A stretch of 64,000 bases of DNA from Cacajao melanocephalus (lineage: Eukaryota; Chordata; Mammalia; Primates; Pitheciidae). Each line of letters starts with the position of its first letter. Positions within the stretch are counted from its first letter, which is position 1. Below the pieces are notes generated by a model that was not told the DNA's origin, searched no databases, and saw nothing but the letters and a program-made list of their open reading frames with translations. Positions 1-10,859 of this stretch are shown piece by piece. The position numbers and the translations under genes are program-made. Where the stretch lies: positions 1-64,000 of the forward strand of contig CAUYLG010009122.1 in NCBI GenBank assembly GCA_963573385.1, in the 5' to 3' direction.

Positions 1-120
1 CACAAGTAGAGCTTAAAAATAGATTGTTTTTTCTTTACTCTAGCATACATTTGTCTAGTCTACCCAGGGTAGTAGTGTCATTGCTACCCAAGAAGATGAC
101 TTAAGTTTTCACATGGTTTT

Positions 121-236
121 CAGGCGGAGCTCAGGCAGGAATGCTTTGCCCCTCCCCTTACCTCCTGCTGTGCAGCCTGGTTCCTAACAGGCCACAGAAT
201 GATACTAGTCTGTGACCCGGGGTTTGGGGACTCCTG
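121..236 (+). mobile_element. MER1-type hAT element, 3' part only
   Basis: Begins in the GGCGGAGCTCAGGC segment and runs through the CTCCTGCTGTGC and CCTAACAGGCCAC blocks to a terminal GGGGACTCCTG, the inverted-repeat end of MER1/Charlie elements. The 5' half is missing. A fuller copy of the same family lies at 61215-61529. Confidence 0.7.
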
Positions 237-873
237 ACATAGTTCATCTAGTCAATTTCCCTTGTATTGTAGATAAACTAAGTATTTATCTACAACAAAT
301 GGGAAATGGGTAACTAATTCATCAAGCTGAATTCATTGAAGATGAAATTCCCAAATCTGTGCTTTTTCCATGTTAGCCCTTGGTCTTTTTTCCAATGGTT
401 AAGAAATTTGTGCAGACCACCATTAAGTGTCATCAGAAAACCTCTCTCTGCAGCTGGCCTGACTATCCAGAGAGGCTGTGGAACTAAGGATAAGCCTTTG
501 TTTCCATCACTTCATGTGAACAGATAGATGAGTTTCTTAACGAAACTTCCTGCTCTGTCATGAAACCATTGGCATGTTAGTTTCCTGCAACGGAATCAAA
601 TTAAGGAGATTGTCTGGTTTTGAGCATCTCTGTTGTTGAAGCTCATATACCCAGAGATTGTTTTCACTGGGGGGACTGCATGAATTTTTGACTACAGGAG
701 GAGGTTATACTTTTTGCTTACATGTTGCTGAAGCCAGTGGCTTCCTGTCATTTCTGCTCTTGCTCAGTCTCCCTGGGTGTTGATTTAGTGCAAACTTTTT
801 CCTCCCTGGACTTCCAGAACATTGCCCTTTTCTCGCTTCCCCTCCAACTTTGCTGACCAGGCTATTTGTCTTT
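237..873. other. CTTNBP2: Intron, nothing recognised
   Basis: No exon, gene or repeat family that I can name. Confidence 0.4.
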
Positions 874-874
874 A

Positions 875-951
<77 letters not shown>
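874..951. repeat. Compound microsatellite (CT)n(GT)n
   Basis: About 33 bases of nearly pure CT repeats pass directly into about 44 bases of pure GT repeats. Compound dinucleotide arrays of this kind are usually length-polymorphic. Confidence 0.95.
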
Positions 952-952
<1 letters not shown>

Positions 953-2101
953 AACTCTAAGCAACTACCAAACTTTGTTCTCAGCTGTCTACTATTTTCT
1001 AAGAGCTTATCCACTCTTCTCAGCTTTAACTATGACTCCTGCAGTAACTAGTCCCAAACCTGTATCTCCATATCTGCCTTTTTACTTATCCTTCAGACAT
1101 TTATTTCCAGCATCCAAGAGAGGTCATCTCTGGGCAGACCCACTGTCCTCTGATCAGGTGGTAGCCCTTTTGTTACCCTCTTTAGGTCATTTTTATGTGT
1201 TAGGACTGCAGTCTGCCTGATGCATTGTTAGCTTTTAGCCCTAGGAGAGTCAGACGTTTGCACTCACACTGTAGTAGCCACTTCAGTCCTCCAAGAGGTC
1301 TACGTGAGGTATGTGCAAAGGTCCACATAATTTGGATTCCTTCTTCCTAGGTACTGGATGCAACAAGAACAAGATAATAGGAGTCAGTAATGTTATTCAT
1401 TGTCCCATGGAATTGGGTAACTAGTTTAGAAAAGAAAAAATTAGATAAGGTGCCTATAAAGGCACAGAGTCATTGGAACTAGATTTAAATCATGACAAAT
1501 AGAAATCTAGTATTTGAACTGTGTTGTAATGCTTTTGATTATCTATGATTATTTCCTTTTTTAATTTTTAGAAAAATTATTTTGGAAAATGCCTTTTTAT
1601 ACTCATTCCCTATAATGTTCAGTGAAGAGCACTAAATCCTTTCTTCTTTGGGCAGCAGTGACTGGCAGAACCCTAAAGGGAATGTCAACTTGGCCGACCA
1701 GGGTCATGCTCCACCTATTCCAGGACATGGGCCTTCCAGTGTTTCCCGCCAGCAGCTTTCATGAATCTGGGTTTTGAGCCTTTTTCTTACTCACTCTGAA
1801 CTTTCTCACTTGAACGATCTTGTTGATCCCCAGAATATAATCTATAAGGATTCTAAAATCTCATCTCTAGCCGTAGTTAAGCATTTTCTGAGTCTGCCTA
1901 GGCAGGTCCTTTTCAGGAAGGAGAGGGTTATCCTCTCCTTGATAACAAAGTTTCCAGTTTCCTCAGCACAGCCCTGTGTATACCTGTCATCCCAGCGTAA
2001 TTATTAACAATGCCTCCTTTTACTCCTTAACGTGTTCCAGTTTAAACAATTATAGAGTAACCCTGTTGGGGACCACATTCCCTTTTGCTTCCACCTCTTT
2101 G
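952..2101. other. CTTNBP2: Intron, nothing recognised
   Basis: No exon-like open segment with convincing splice sites and no repeat that I can name. Confidence 0.4.
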
Positions 2102-2167
2102 AGCACATTTTTGGGCCCAGATGTTTATGCTTCCAGCACATTCTTGGGCCCAGATGTTTATGCTTTT
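2102..2167. repeat. Two tandem copies of a 33-bp unit
   Basis: The unit AGCACATT..TTGGGCCCAGATG.. is present twice head to tail (2102-2134 and 2135-2167) with only a few differences. Confidence 0.9.
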
Positions 2168-2319
2168 TAGACAATCTGCTGCAATTCTTGCGTCTCCCCT
2201 CTTAATCCACCTGACATTTGTTTACTTGCTCCATCTTCCTAAGTTAAAGAACTCAGATGATCAACACAACTCTAGATTTACTCTTTTATGAATAAATTTT
2301 GAATACCTTGCCCCCTCCA

Positions 2320-2925
2320 TCATCTTATGGGCACTGCCCTGAGGGAGCCCTCATCATCTGCTGTCTGGTCACATTCAGGGTACTGCCACAGTCCCATCAT
2401 GTTCTGAGAGGGGCCTTTCTAACAGGTGAACACGGTGACATAATGACCTGCTTCACGTCTTCCCAATCCTCATTTCCAGGGCAGGGATGCCTATCATGAC
2501 AGTCACGTCTCTTCCTGATCTGGCCTTGGTCTGCTCCCCTTGGCACTCTTCTGTCTCCTTCCCTAGTGCATGCTATGCTTTGACCACGTGTGACCGGCCA
2601 AAGTGCAAACATCCTGTGCTCTCTCCGCTCTCTGCCTTTGTATCTGCTACTCCCATTACCTCAAATGGCCTCTTCTCCTGTCCTGACCCCTCTCTGCCTG
2701 GAAAACATTTCAGCTTAAGTCTTGGCTTCTTGGAGTTAGGTGTTCCCAGGATACCTCTCCACACTTTCCTTAGAGAGCATGTACTTTATTGTAATTGTTT
2801 GCATGCCTCTCTCCCTCTCCACCTCCTCTGAATAATTACTTTTTAATCCTTATATATACTGTGTCCAGCAGAGTCTGTGGCCCAAAAGTGCTAAATGTTT
2901 GCTGAATCAGTGAGAGAATAGACTA
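2320..2925 (+). mobile_element. L2 LINE 3' part, sense
   Basis: The order of blocks matches the L2 3' region: CTGTCTGGTCAC, GACCTGCTTC, CTTGATCTGGCC-like, CTCTGCCTGGAA-like, and finally a ...GTGCTAAATGTTTGCTGAATCAGTGA ending (split here for length) typical of L2 tails. Old and diverged. Confidence 0.65.
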
Positions 2926-4004
2926 GTTCATTTTTCTTAACTGGTCTTCTTCTTGTCGCTCTCTTTCTTTCCAGTGTAGTTTTCCAGTACAACAACTGGT
3001 TTTCAGAACAGAGCTGAACATGGCACTTTCCTTCCCAAACACATCTCCATGCCCACGGAAAAGCATGCAGACTGCATAATGCTCAGTCCTTCACGGCTGA
3101 CAGCAGCCAGCTTCATCTGTGCCATGTACACCTAAGTCTACCTTCTTGCTCATGCCATCATTTTCCGCATTAACAGCTTCCATCTCCCCAGCCCTGTAAA
3201 GCAGCAGGTACACCCCAAGGTTGTTCTCAGCACTTGAGCTGGGTTATAAATGTATAAATGCAAACTGTTTTCACTTTCTTTTCCTCTGCTCAATCTCAAA
3301 CTCTTGGCTCCCTGCTCTGACTTTGATTTTTATCTCTAGTTCTCTGGACTTGAGGTTTCTGTTGAATTTCTGGGTGCTGGTACCTTGCTTCTCAGCTCTG
3401 TTTAAAGGAGCCTGGCAGTTCCATCACCCCTCAGCCCCTCCTCTTTCCTTGGTTTATAATAATGGATCCCTCTGTTTCAGTGGGACTCATGGGTCCCCAG
3501 CATAAAGATGCCATTCTCCAGTTCCCATTGCAGGGAACTGTGCCCAAATTCTTGAGTTCTGGCAAGTGGAATGTGAGTGCACATGAAAGCTGAGGCCTAA
3601 GCTACTACTTTAAAAAGTCTCTGTAATAGCAGATGTCTCTATATCCTAATTAATAGGAATTTAGCTTCAACTCATCCATGTAGATCCCTCTCTTCTTATA
3701 ACTTGGATAGGATATCCTGCCCAGGTTAGGGCCTTTGGAAATCTATTTCCAGAAGTAGGAACTGGTATCACAGCATTTGTCCTCTTCACACAATCCCATC
3801 CAACAAGGAGAGAGTGTAGATGCTTCTCTCCCTCTTTACCTCCTCCTGCTCCTCCACAAAGTAAAACTATACTCGTTGCTTCACCAGCTGCTTTTCTGAG
3901 TGTATCAGGACACTTTGCGTTCCTCCCTGAGACATGGAACTGCTCTATCTTATTCACTACCATCAGGACGCTCAGCCTTCATAATAGCCCCTGACCCAAA
4001 GGGG
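2926..4004. other. CTTNBP2: Intron, nothing recognised
   Basis: Contains an accidental 98-codon minus-strand frame (3667-3963) with no domain and no homology that I recognise. Confidence 0.4.
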
Positions 4005-4110
4005 CTTTGTGCCTTACTTATAAAGTTGTTGTGAGGGCTAAATGAACATTGAATACTTGTAAAGTGTGGAATGTACCTAGAACTTAGTGTGCACTCAAGT
4101 CGTCGTTTTA
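4005..4110 (+). mobile_element. MIR SINE fragment, sense
   Basis: GTTGTTGTGAGGGCTAAATG followed by a TGTAAAGTG...CTAGAAC segment is the 3' half of MIR. Confidence 0.55.
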
Positions 4111-4527
4111 GCTGTTGTTAAGTGTCAGTGGGGCCAAAGTTTTCACTTTCTTTGAGTTCTCCATGCAGCCAGCATAGCACTGCAGAATTTACACTTGTAG
4201 TAGTGTTTGGCTATGCAGTACCCTCATGGGGACTGACATTCATGCTTCCTTAAAAAGAAAGTCACTGCTTTATGTTCTGCCCACTGACCTATCTGAATGT
4301 AATAAAAATTAGAAATAACCTACTTTGAAGGTCAGAAATAAAAGATGATCAGTTCAGGAGTATTGCAAACTTATGTTGCACCTTTTATCATTTCTGTTTG
4401 TAATTTGAAGTAACACTTAAATTGTCTTGAGATTAGTAACATTTGTTGATATGTTATAGTACCTCACCAATTAATTGGATATTTGGACTTTTTTCTAGTT
4501 GACGATGATGTTGATTATAGTAATAAT

Positions 4528-4745
4528 AATAGCTGCTAATAAATATTGGGAGTTTAGTACAGACCAAGAGTGTAAGAACTTTGTGTGCATCTTTCATTTA
4601 AGTCACATTAACCACCTTACAAGATTATAGATATTTGAAATACAGATAGGGAAATGGAAGCAGGAAAATGTTAAATGATTCAGCAACAGTGATCGATAAA
4701 GTCATTTTGATTGGCAGGATTAGAATCCAGGTCTGCTGTGGCTCT
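4528..4745 (-). mobile_element. MIR SINE, antisense
   Basis: Reverse complement of MIR: a position-like run of ...TAAGTCACATTAACC..., GATAGGGAAATGGAAGC, and AGGATTAGAATCCAGGTCTG at the end, matching the MIR tRNA-related head in antisense. Confidence 0.65.
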
Positions 4746-5384
4746 TACCTATGTTTACTTCAAGTTCTAACTTGCAAAATAAATATGTGATTTTCATCTC
4801 TTATCTTGAGGACTCACTAAGCTTAGTTCTCAGATTGCTTTCTATTTAAGTTTCTAATTAGAGATCATTTCTAAATCAACACTATCTTACTTACTTACTG
4901 ATTTTGTCCAGATTAGTAATAACAAATTGATATGAATTGACATTTATCTGTCTTTGTTTTCTGTTAATTTCTTAGCTTAGTGATTTCTTAAGTCTAAACT
5001 ATAGACCTATGAAAGCCAACTTCTAGACTTTTCTTTAAGATTTATATTTTTTATGGCTGCATAATAATTGTGCAGACTGCCAGATTTAAATGACAAGTTT
5101 TAGAGAGATCCCTTCAACCTGAACAGGGGCAGGAAGTGAGAAACAAATGTCCTAGTTGCTTCCCTTTGCAAGCAGGCAGATTTTCTTTACTCAGTAAACC
5201 AAGACCCAGTTTCCCATTCTTCCACCATCCAAGAAAGTTCTCTCTGTCAGCTTTATCCTCAAAGAAGCACTGGCTTCCTGTTAAAATTCCAGTGGATTGG
5301 TGGTTTCTGCTTACTCCTTATTTTTCTTTCTGGCCCTTAGGGACTCCCTGTACTTTCTTGTGAACTCATTATTACATTTAAAAG

Positions 5385-5925
5385 TATGTTTCAGAGGCAA
5401 CATGAAGCAATTGGATCTCATGTATACTCCTTGTGGAAGTGCAAACTGGTGTAGCCTCTTTTGAAAGCTCTTTGCGGTATGGACTATTGTAGATCATATG
5501 CGTGCCCTGTGCGCAGCAACCCAGCTCTGCTGTGTACCCAACATGTTCCCACCACAGGAAATGTACTAGAATGTTTATAGCAGAACAACAATATCCGTCA
5601 ATAAGAGAATGGATAAGTAAATTGTGGTTTACCTCAATGGAATATAATGGAATACCACACAGTAATGATTTTTTAATGAAGATGAATTCTGACTACTCCC
5701 AACACATGGATGAATCTTAGAGACATTATGTTGAATGAAAGAAGCCAAATATAAAAGTGCACCTACATACAGTATGATTCCATTTATATAGAGTTCACAA
5801 ATAGGCCAAACCAATGTCTAAGATTAGAAATCAGATAGTAGTTGCCTCTAGGGGCGGAGAGAGGAGTTAATTGTTGAGATGGAGCACAAAAGGGGCTTCC
5901 AAAGTGCTCCTTCCACAAATGTGTT
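5385..5925 (+). mobile_element. Old L1 (L1M-type) 3' end, sense
   Basis: Contains the L1 ORF2/3' UTR landmarks GAATGGATAAGTAAATTGTGG, AATGGAATACCACACAGTAA, CATGGATGAATCTTAGAGAC and GTATGATTCCATTTATAT, all in order on the + strand. An Alu follows directly. Confidence 0.8.
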
Positions 5926-5939
5926 TGCTTTGTGATACA

Positions 5940-6179
5940 TGATCTTGGCTCAGTGCAACCTCTGCCTCTTGGGTTCAAGCGATTCTCCTGCCTCAGCCTC
6001 TGGAGTAGCTAGAACTACAGGCACCCACCACCATGTCTGGCTAATTTTTGTATTTTTAGTAGGATGGGGTTTCACCATGGTAGGCATGCCAGGCTGGTCT
6101 CAAACTCCTAACATAAGTGATCCACCACCTTGGCCTCCCAAAGTGCCAAGATTACAGGCATGAGCCACTGCATCCAGCT
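5940..6179 (-). mobile_element. Alu, antisense, truncated
   Basis: Reads CTCAGTGCAACCTCTGCCTC to ..TTACAGGCATGAGCCACTG; the poly-T head and the adjoining part of the right monomer are missing. Confidence 0.93.
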
Positions 6180-7310
6180 GGATATTGTATTTCTTTTAAA
6201 AATATTTTATATTAGAAAGGAAAAAAGTATATTTTAAAAGTTGATAAAAGGATATGTTACGGAAACATTATAAAAGGCTATTCAAGATGACTTGATTTAA
6301 TATGTTGTTAGAACTGCAGGACAGCCCCATGCCTCTGAGTGGCTGTGTTTACATGTGTGTGTGTGCATGTGTGTGTGTGTTTAGGGGAATGATGGGCAGG
6401 GCATTGCTTGTTTTAGTTATTAGTTCCTTGTCATGCTTTCTGATTTATTCATTTCTCTGCTTAGCCTTGTCGGAAATCAGTAAACAAATCATCAAGTGGT
6501 AAACATTGATATAGGAAAGTTCCTTGGTAAATATCCTGATATAATATCTTGTCATGTGGTTATTTATTAGAAAATTTATATATTCATATATTTATATATA
6601 TATATGGTCCCTTACTTTGCATTTGAAAAAATATGGAGGACTAAGACCTTTCAGTACATAGTTATGTTTTTTGAATGGAGATTTCCTTAAGCAACACAGA
6701 AGAAGAAAAAGCTGAAAAGGAGAGGAAACAACTTTAATATCTATAGGGAATGTTTTTCTAAAATCTCAATAAACATGATATGCATATTTTTCAAATAAAA
6801 TATGGCAAGGTAACATCTCAAATACAAATATGCATATGAGGACTCTTAGAGTTGCTAAAATTAGAACTCTGCACTTATATTACCAGGAAAGCAGTTTATA
6901 GTCTAGAAGACAGCAAAGTACATCTCATTATAGCAAAAATCTTTTTGCTTTATATTGCCAAATTACCTTAAAAGGAGAATGTCTGCTGAAGTTAATTTTT
7001 TTCTTAATTTCAATCTGCAGATGAGTGATTAGTAAGCTATTTTTTTTCTTGAAACCTAAGAAGCAGTTCTGTGGAACAATGTTATGATCATATCATTTGC
7101 ATTTAAATGAAGCACTCTTTGCTTTGCATTTCTAGACATTGTTTAGTTTAATCTAAGATTAATCTGTAAGTTGGGGTTGATGGAATTGAAACAAGATTTA
7201 TAGCTGTGAATTCTTGATTTGATTGTAATAGGCAACTGGCTTTTCCTTTGGGTTTTGCACTCAAGTTAATTCATTTGGATTTGGAGGTAATAGAGCCCTT
7301 GTCTTTACAG
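6180..7310. other. CTTNBP2: Intron before E1
   Basis: Holds short GT (6352-6381) and AT (6560-6605) simple repeats. Otherwise AT-rich and unassigned. Confidence 0.5.
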
Positions 7311-7428
7311 AACTGCCTAGAAATCTTGTGTAGGCATGGAGGGCTTGAGCCGGAAAGGAGAGAGAAGTGCAATCGGACTGTGCATGATGTTGCCACTGAT
7401 GACTGCAAGCATTTGCTGGAGAATCTGA
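7311..7428 (+). CDS. CTTNBP2: CTTNBP2 exon E1 of window: end of ankyrin-repeat block
   Basis: Acceptor is a pyrimidine-rich stretch ending TTTACAG at 7310 and the donor is GTGAGT at 7429. The exon is read from its first base (AAC, Asn) and leaves one base (A) for the next exon, residues 1-39 of the windowed part. It begins [11 protein letters not shown] and includes [17 protein letters not shown], which has the TALDxA...LL pattern of a final ankyrin repeat. Two cysteines and a basic stretch (PERREK) lie between the helices. In the unspliced reading the frame stops six bases past the exon. The exon joins perfectly to E2 by rebuilding an Asn codon (A+AT). Confidence 0.9.
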
Positions 7429-9339
7429 GTGAGTGATGTTCAGAGCGTATTGTTTATCTTTCCCCTATGCTGCTGGGGCCTCTGGTACGACTGTTTACAG
7501 TTTGCGCATCCCTTTTTTAACCTTTTTGGAGCCCTAGCTATGACAAAAATACTTCACTGATTGTAAGTGTCATAATTAATTCTTTTTCCATGTAGAATGA
7601 CTTTTTGCAGAACTAATTGCTATTCAAGTAATGCTGGCTTCTCCTTCTATTTTACTAACCTAGGAGAGCAATCTAAGTACTTTTTGCATTTTTCTTCTGA
7701 CTTAACATTGTCTTACTAGACATTAGACCTGCAGGATATGAGAAATCCCAGCTATGTACTCTGCATCAGCTGATTGTATGAGCCAGACAAGTTGATTGCC
7801 TCCCAGCACCTGGTTGCCTACTTTTCTATGAAGATAATTGGTGATCTGTTGGGTTCCTTACAGCTCTAAGAGTACATGCTCCTCAGCGTATTTTGTAAAG
7901 GCTCACTTGTGAATTTATGAGTGCGGAGTATAGACCTTAGAAAACATTATGACCTCTTATATTATCACCCAATCCATCCAGTCAGCCAACTATATCAGTA
8001 ATTCAATTTTAGGATAAACAGGATTTTAAAAATTGAAATCATGTTGTTATCTTTAACCTAATACATACATTCATGTTCTTTTATTTTGTGAAGAAAATTT
8101 TAGAATGGTAAGAAAGCATATATGCAAACTGTGTAAGTATTCTTTAATATAAAAAGATAAAAGAGAATCAGAAATTTTCTTAAACCTGAGTAGCTTTTCT
8201 TTTTTTATTGACAAAAGTCTTTATTTATCATTAAAGTCTAGCTTTCAGGACCTTAAACTTATGAATTGCTGCTCATTGTCTGAAACAGTGCCTTGTACAG
8301 GATTTCTCCAAAATAGTTCTCTTACTACAAGCTGATGCTAACCTAATAACAAATATGGAAAGCTTTCTGTTGGGCTGAAATTTTATTATGGAATATAAAT
8401 GCTATAATTTAATTATATTCCACTTTTTGATGTTAAACATTTAAAAAATAGAAGGAATAAATATATTTAGCTATGGTATCTGAGATGTGAAAAATATGAA
8501 GCATATTTGCATGGCTGGGATAGAGGTGTGATTAGAGGTGGGGAGTTGGAAGGATGAGGCAGCACAGTTGATGTTTTGGGCAGTTTCATGCTCATTTCAG
8601 TAGTTTTGACTTTATATGATAATCAAAGGTAAGCCAATGAGATTCTTGATAGTGCATAATATAATACAAATGGCGTTTTGGAATTTTGTAGGTAGCTCTA
8701 TGTGGGACAAATCAACCTACAGAGAGTCTGGAAACAGATCAAGCATCTAAATAAAGTTTTAATGATATGTCAGCAGTTGGACCAGGGTGAAGGAGAGGGA
8801 TAGCAAATCCTAAAATTGAGGATGAAGGAGGACTTTATGAAATAAAAGACTGATATGGGAGACCTGAGTAAAATTTCTGTCTCAGACATGATGGCAGGAT
8901 TTGCACATGCACATCCTGTGGAAGGCTGGACATTAGGTAGTGTGATTTAAGGGAAAGGACAGCTGAATCCCACTACCATTTTTTGAGGTCTATGTAATGT
9001 CAGACAAGGTGCTTTATCTTTTCTTACCTCAGTTTCACCTGTTAATAGGGTTAATAATTATTCATATACCTCAGTGCAAAAGAGTAGATTGTTTCTTAAG
9101 GTCTTTCCAAGATTTGCAATTCTGACAATCTGAGAGAAGTAACGAAGACAGGATATGCATTCAGATTGTGATTACTTCCATAAGGCTGATGATAAAAGCT
9201 GCAAATGCAAATGAACTAGAGGAAGTTATTTGACATATTCTGTCAAATATTTCAAAGAATATGAATATGTCAAATGCAGAGATGCATAATTATTTTCATT
9301 TCTTCAACAAATTATTCCTTGCCTAAGCACATAGCTAGA
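7429..9339. other. CTTNBP2: Intron E1-E2, 5' part
   Basis: AT-rich intron with no exon candidate. A few MIR-like words near 9000-9080 are too weak to call. Confidence 0.4.
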
Positions 9340-9640
9340 AGCACTCCTGCACTTGTGTACCAGGAGACATACGAAGATGTGCGTTGCAGCATTGCATGTA
9401 ATACTAGAAAACTGAAAGTATTCTAAAGGAAATCTATTAGGGAATAGATAAATAGAATAAAAGAAAATCCATATTTTAAAGGTACCAAATAGCACTTAAA
9501 AATGAATTTTATCTATATAAATCACCATAAATACATTAAAAAATGTTGAGTGAAGAAATCAGTTATAAAAGGACACATAATATAAAACCATCTGTGTAAA
9601 AGTTTAAAAATACAACTCCAAGCCTATATTTGTTATAAGT
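9340..9640 (+). mobile_element. Old L1-like 3' fragment, sense
   Basis: The series GCATTGCATGTAATACTAGA, TATTAGGGAATAGATAAAT, GTTGAGTGAAGAAATCAG and AAACCATCTGTGTAAAAG follows the layout of L1M 3' ends. Diverged, so family level only. Confidence 0.5.
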
Positions 9641-9719
9641 ACAAGTAAATGAGGCGAAGTGTAAAAATATGCATAGGGGAGGTAAGAGCTTCCCCGTGGA
9701 AGATTGAAGTGAAAATTGA

Positions 9720-10160
9720 AGGGCTGAGCCAAGAAAGAGTGGAAAATAGAGCCATTCCAGGTGAACTAGCAGCATATCTGGAGGCACTGAAGGGGATGTG
9801 CTTTGGAGTCTCTAGAGGTATTCAGCTGTATCTGCAGTGCTAGGGAGAAGAGGGAGATGAGTATGGAAAGTCAGGTCATAAAAGGCCTTGTATTCCTTTT
9901 GACTCAATCCTTGATGTAAGTTTTGATGGCAATCCTGTGGACATGAATGAACAATTGAATGATTGTAAGCGAGGAAGTAAGAGGTAGGTAATATGGAAAT
10001 AATTGTCTTGATACACAGGGTACCAAAGATGGGGAGCATGACTGGTACCTAATAAGAGGGAAGGAAGCCTGAACAAGCCAGGGAGGAACAGGGCTGGAGG
10101 ACAGGGTCACAGTTCAAGTTACAGGTGTGCTACGAGACACGAATGATGTATAGGGTGAGG
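9720..10160 (-). mobile_element. L2 fragment, antisense (probable)
   Basis: GATGAGTATGGAAAGTCAGG followed by AAAGGCCTTGTATTCC is the antisense of the L2 GGCCTACAAGGCCCT region. The rest is weakly similar. Confidence 0.4.
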
Positions 10161-10282
10161 GCAAAAGGGAACTGAAGGCCAAGCCCAGAGAAACCCCCAT
10201 TCTTGGGTCAGAACAGATTAAAAAATTACTCTAAAAGAAGTTTGGGAAATACGTAGGAAGAGTCAAAAAAACAATGGTGTAT

Positions 10283-10591
10283 GGTCAGGCATGGTGGCTT
10301 ACGCCTGTAATCCCAGCATTTTGGGAGGCTAAGGCAGGAGGTTTTACTTGAGCCCAGGAGTTCAAGATCAGTCTGCGCAACATGGCAAAAGCCCATCTCT
10401 TCAAAAATTATGAAAAATTAGCCAGGCATAGTGGTGTGTGCCTGTAGTCCCCGCTATTCTCTACTCTGGGGGTGCTGAGGCAGGAAAATTACCTGAGTAA
10501 AGGTGGTTAAGGCTACAGTGAGCCAAAATGGCACCACTGCCTTCCAGCCTGGGTGAAAGAGTAAGACCCTGTCTCGGAAAAAAAGAAAAAG
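10283..10591 (+). mobile_element. AluJ-like, sense, with target-site duplication
   Basis: Two monomers with many changes from consensus. The flanking copies AAAAAACAATGGTGTA (10266-10281) and AAAAAACAATAGTGTA (10592-10607) form a 16-bp target duplication with one mismatch. Confidence 0.93.
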
Positions 10592-10859
10592 AAAAAACAA
10601 TAGTGTAATTGGACTCAAGTTAGGAGACCTTTCCAACAGGAAGAAGTGATTTAACAGTATCACATTCCTTAGACTGTAAGAGTTAAAAGGAGAGTTGATT
10701 GCATTTGGCAAATAGGAAGTTACTGCTAACAGAGGACAAGTTTCATGCAGTTATGTAGACAGAAGCTGATTATTTTAAGCAGAGAATAATACGGAAAGGC
10801 AGTGGAAAAATATCTCTAGTAGAAGAGTGTTCTTCGCTCATTGAATACCCTTTTACTGA

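Noticed and set aside
822..1220. 132-codon frame with serine-leucine and valine-cysteine runs
   Set aside because: Created by the (CT)n(GT)n microsatellite.
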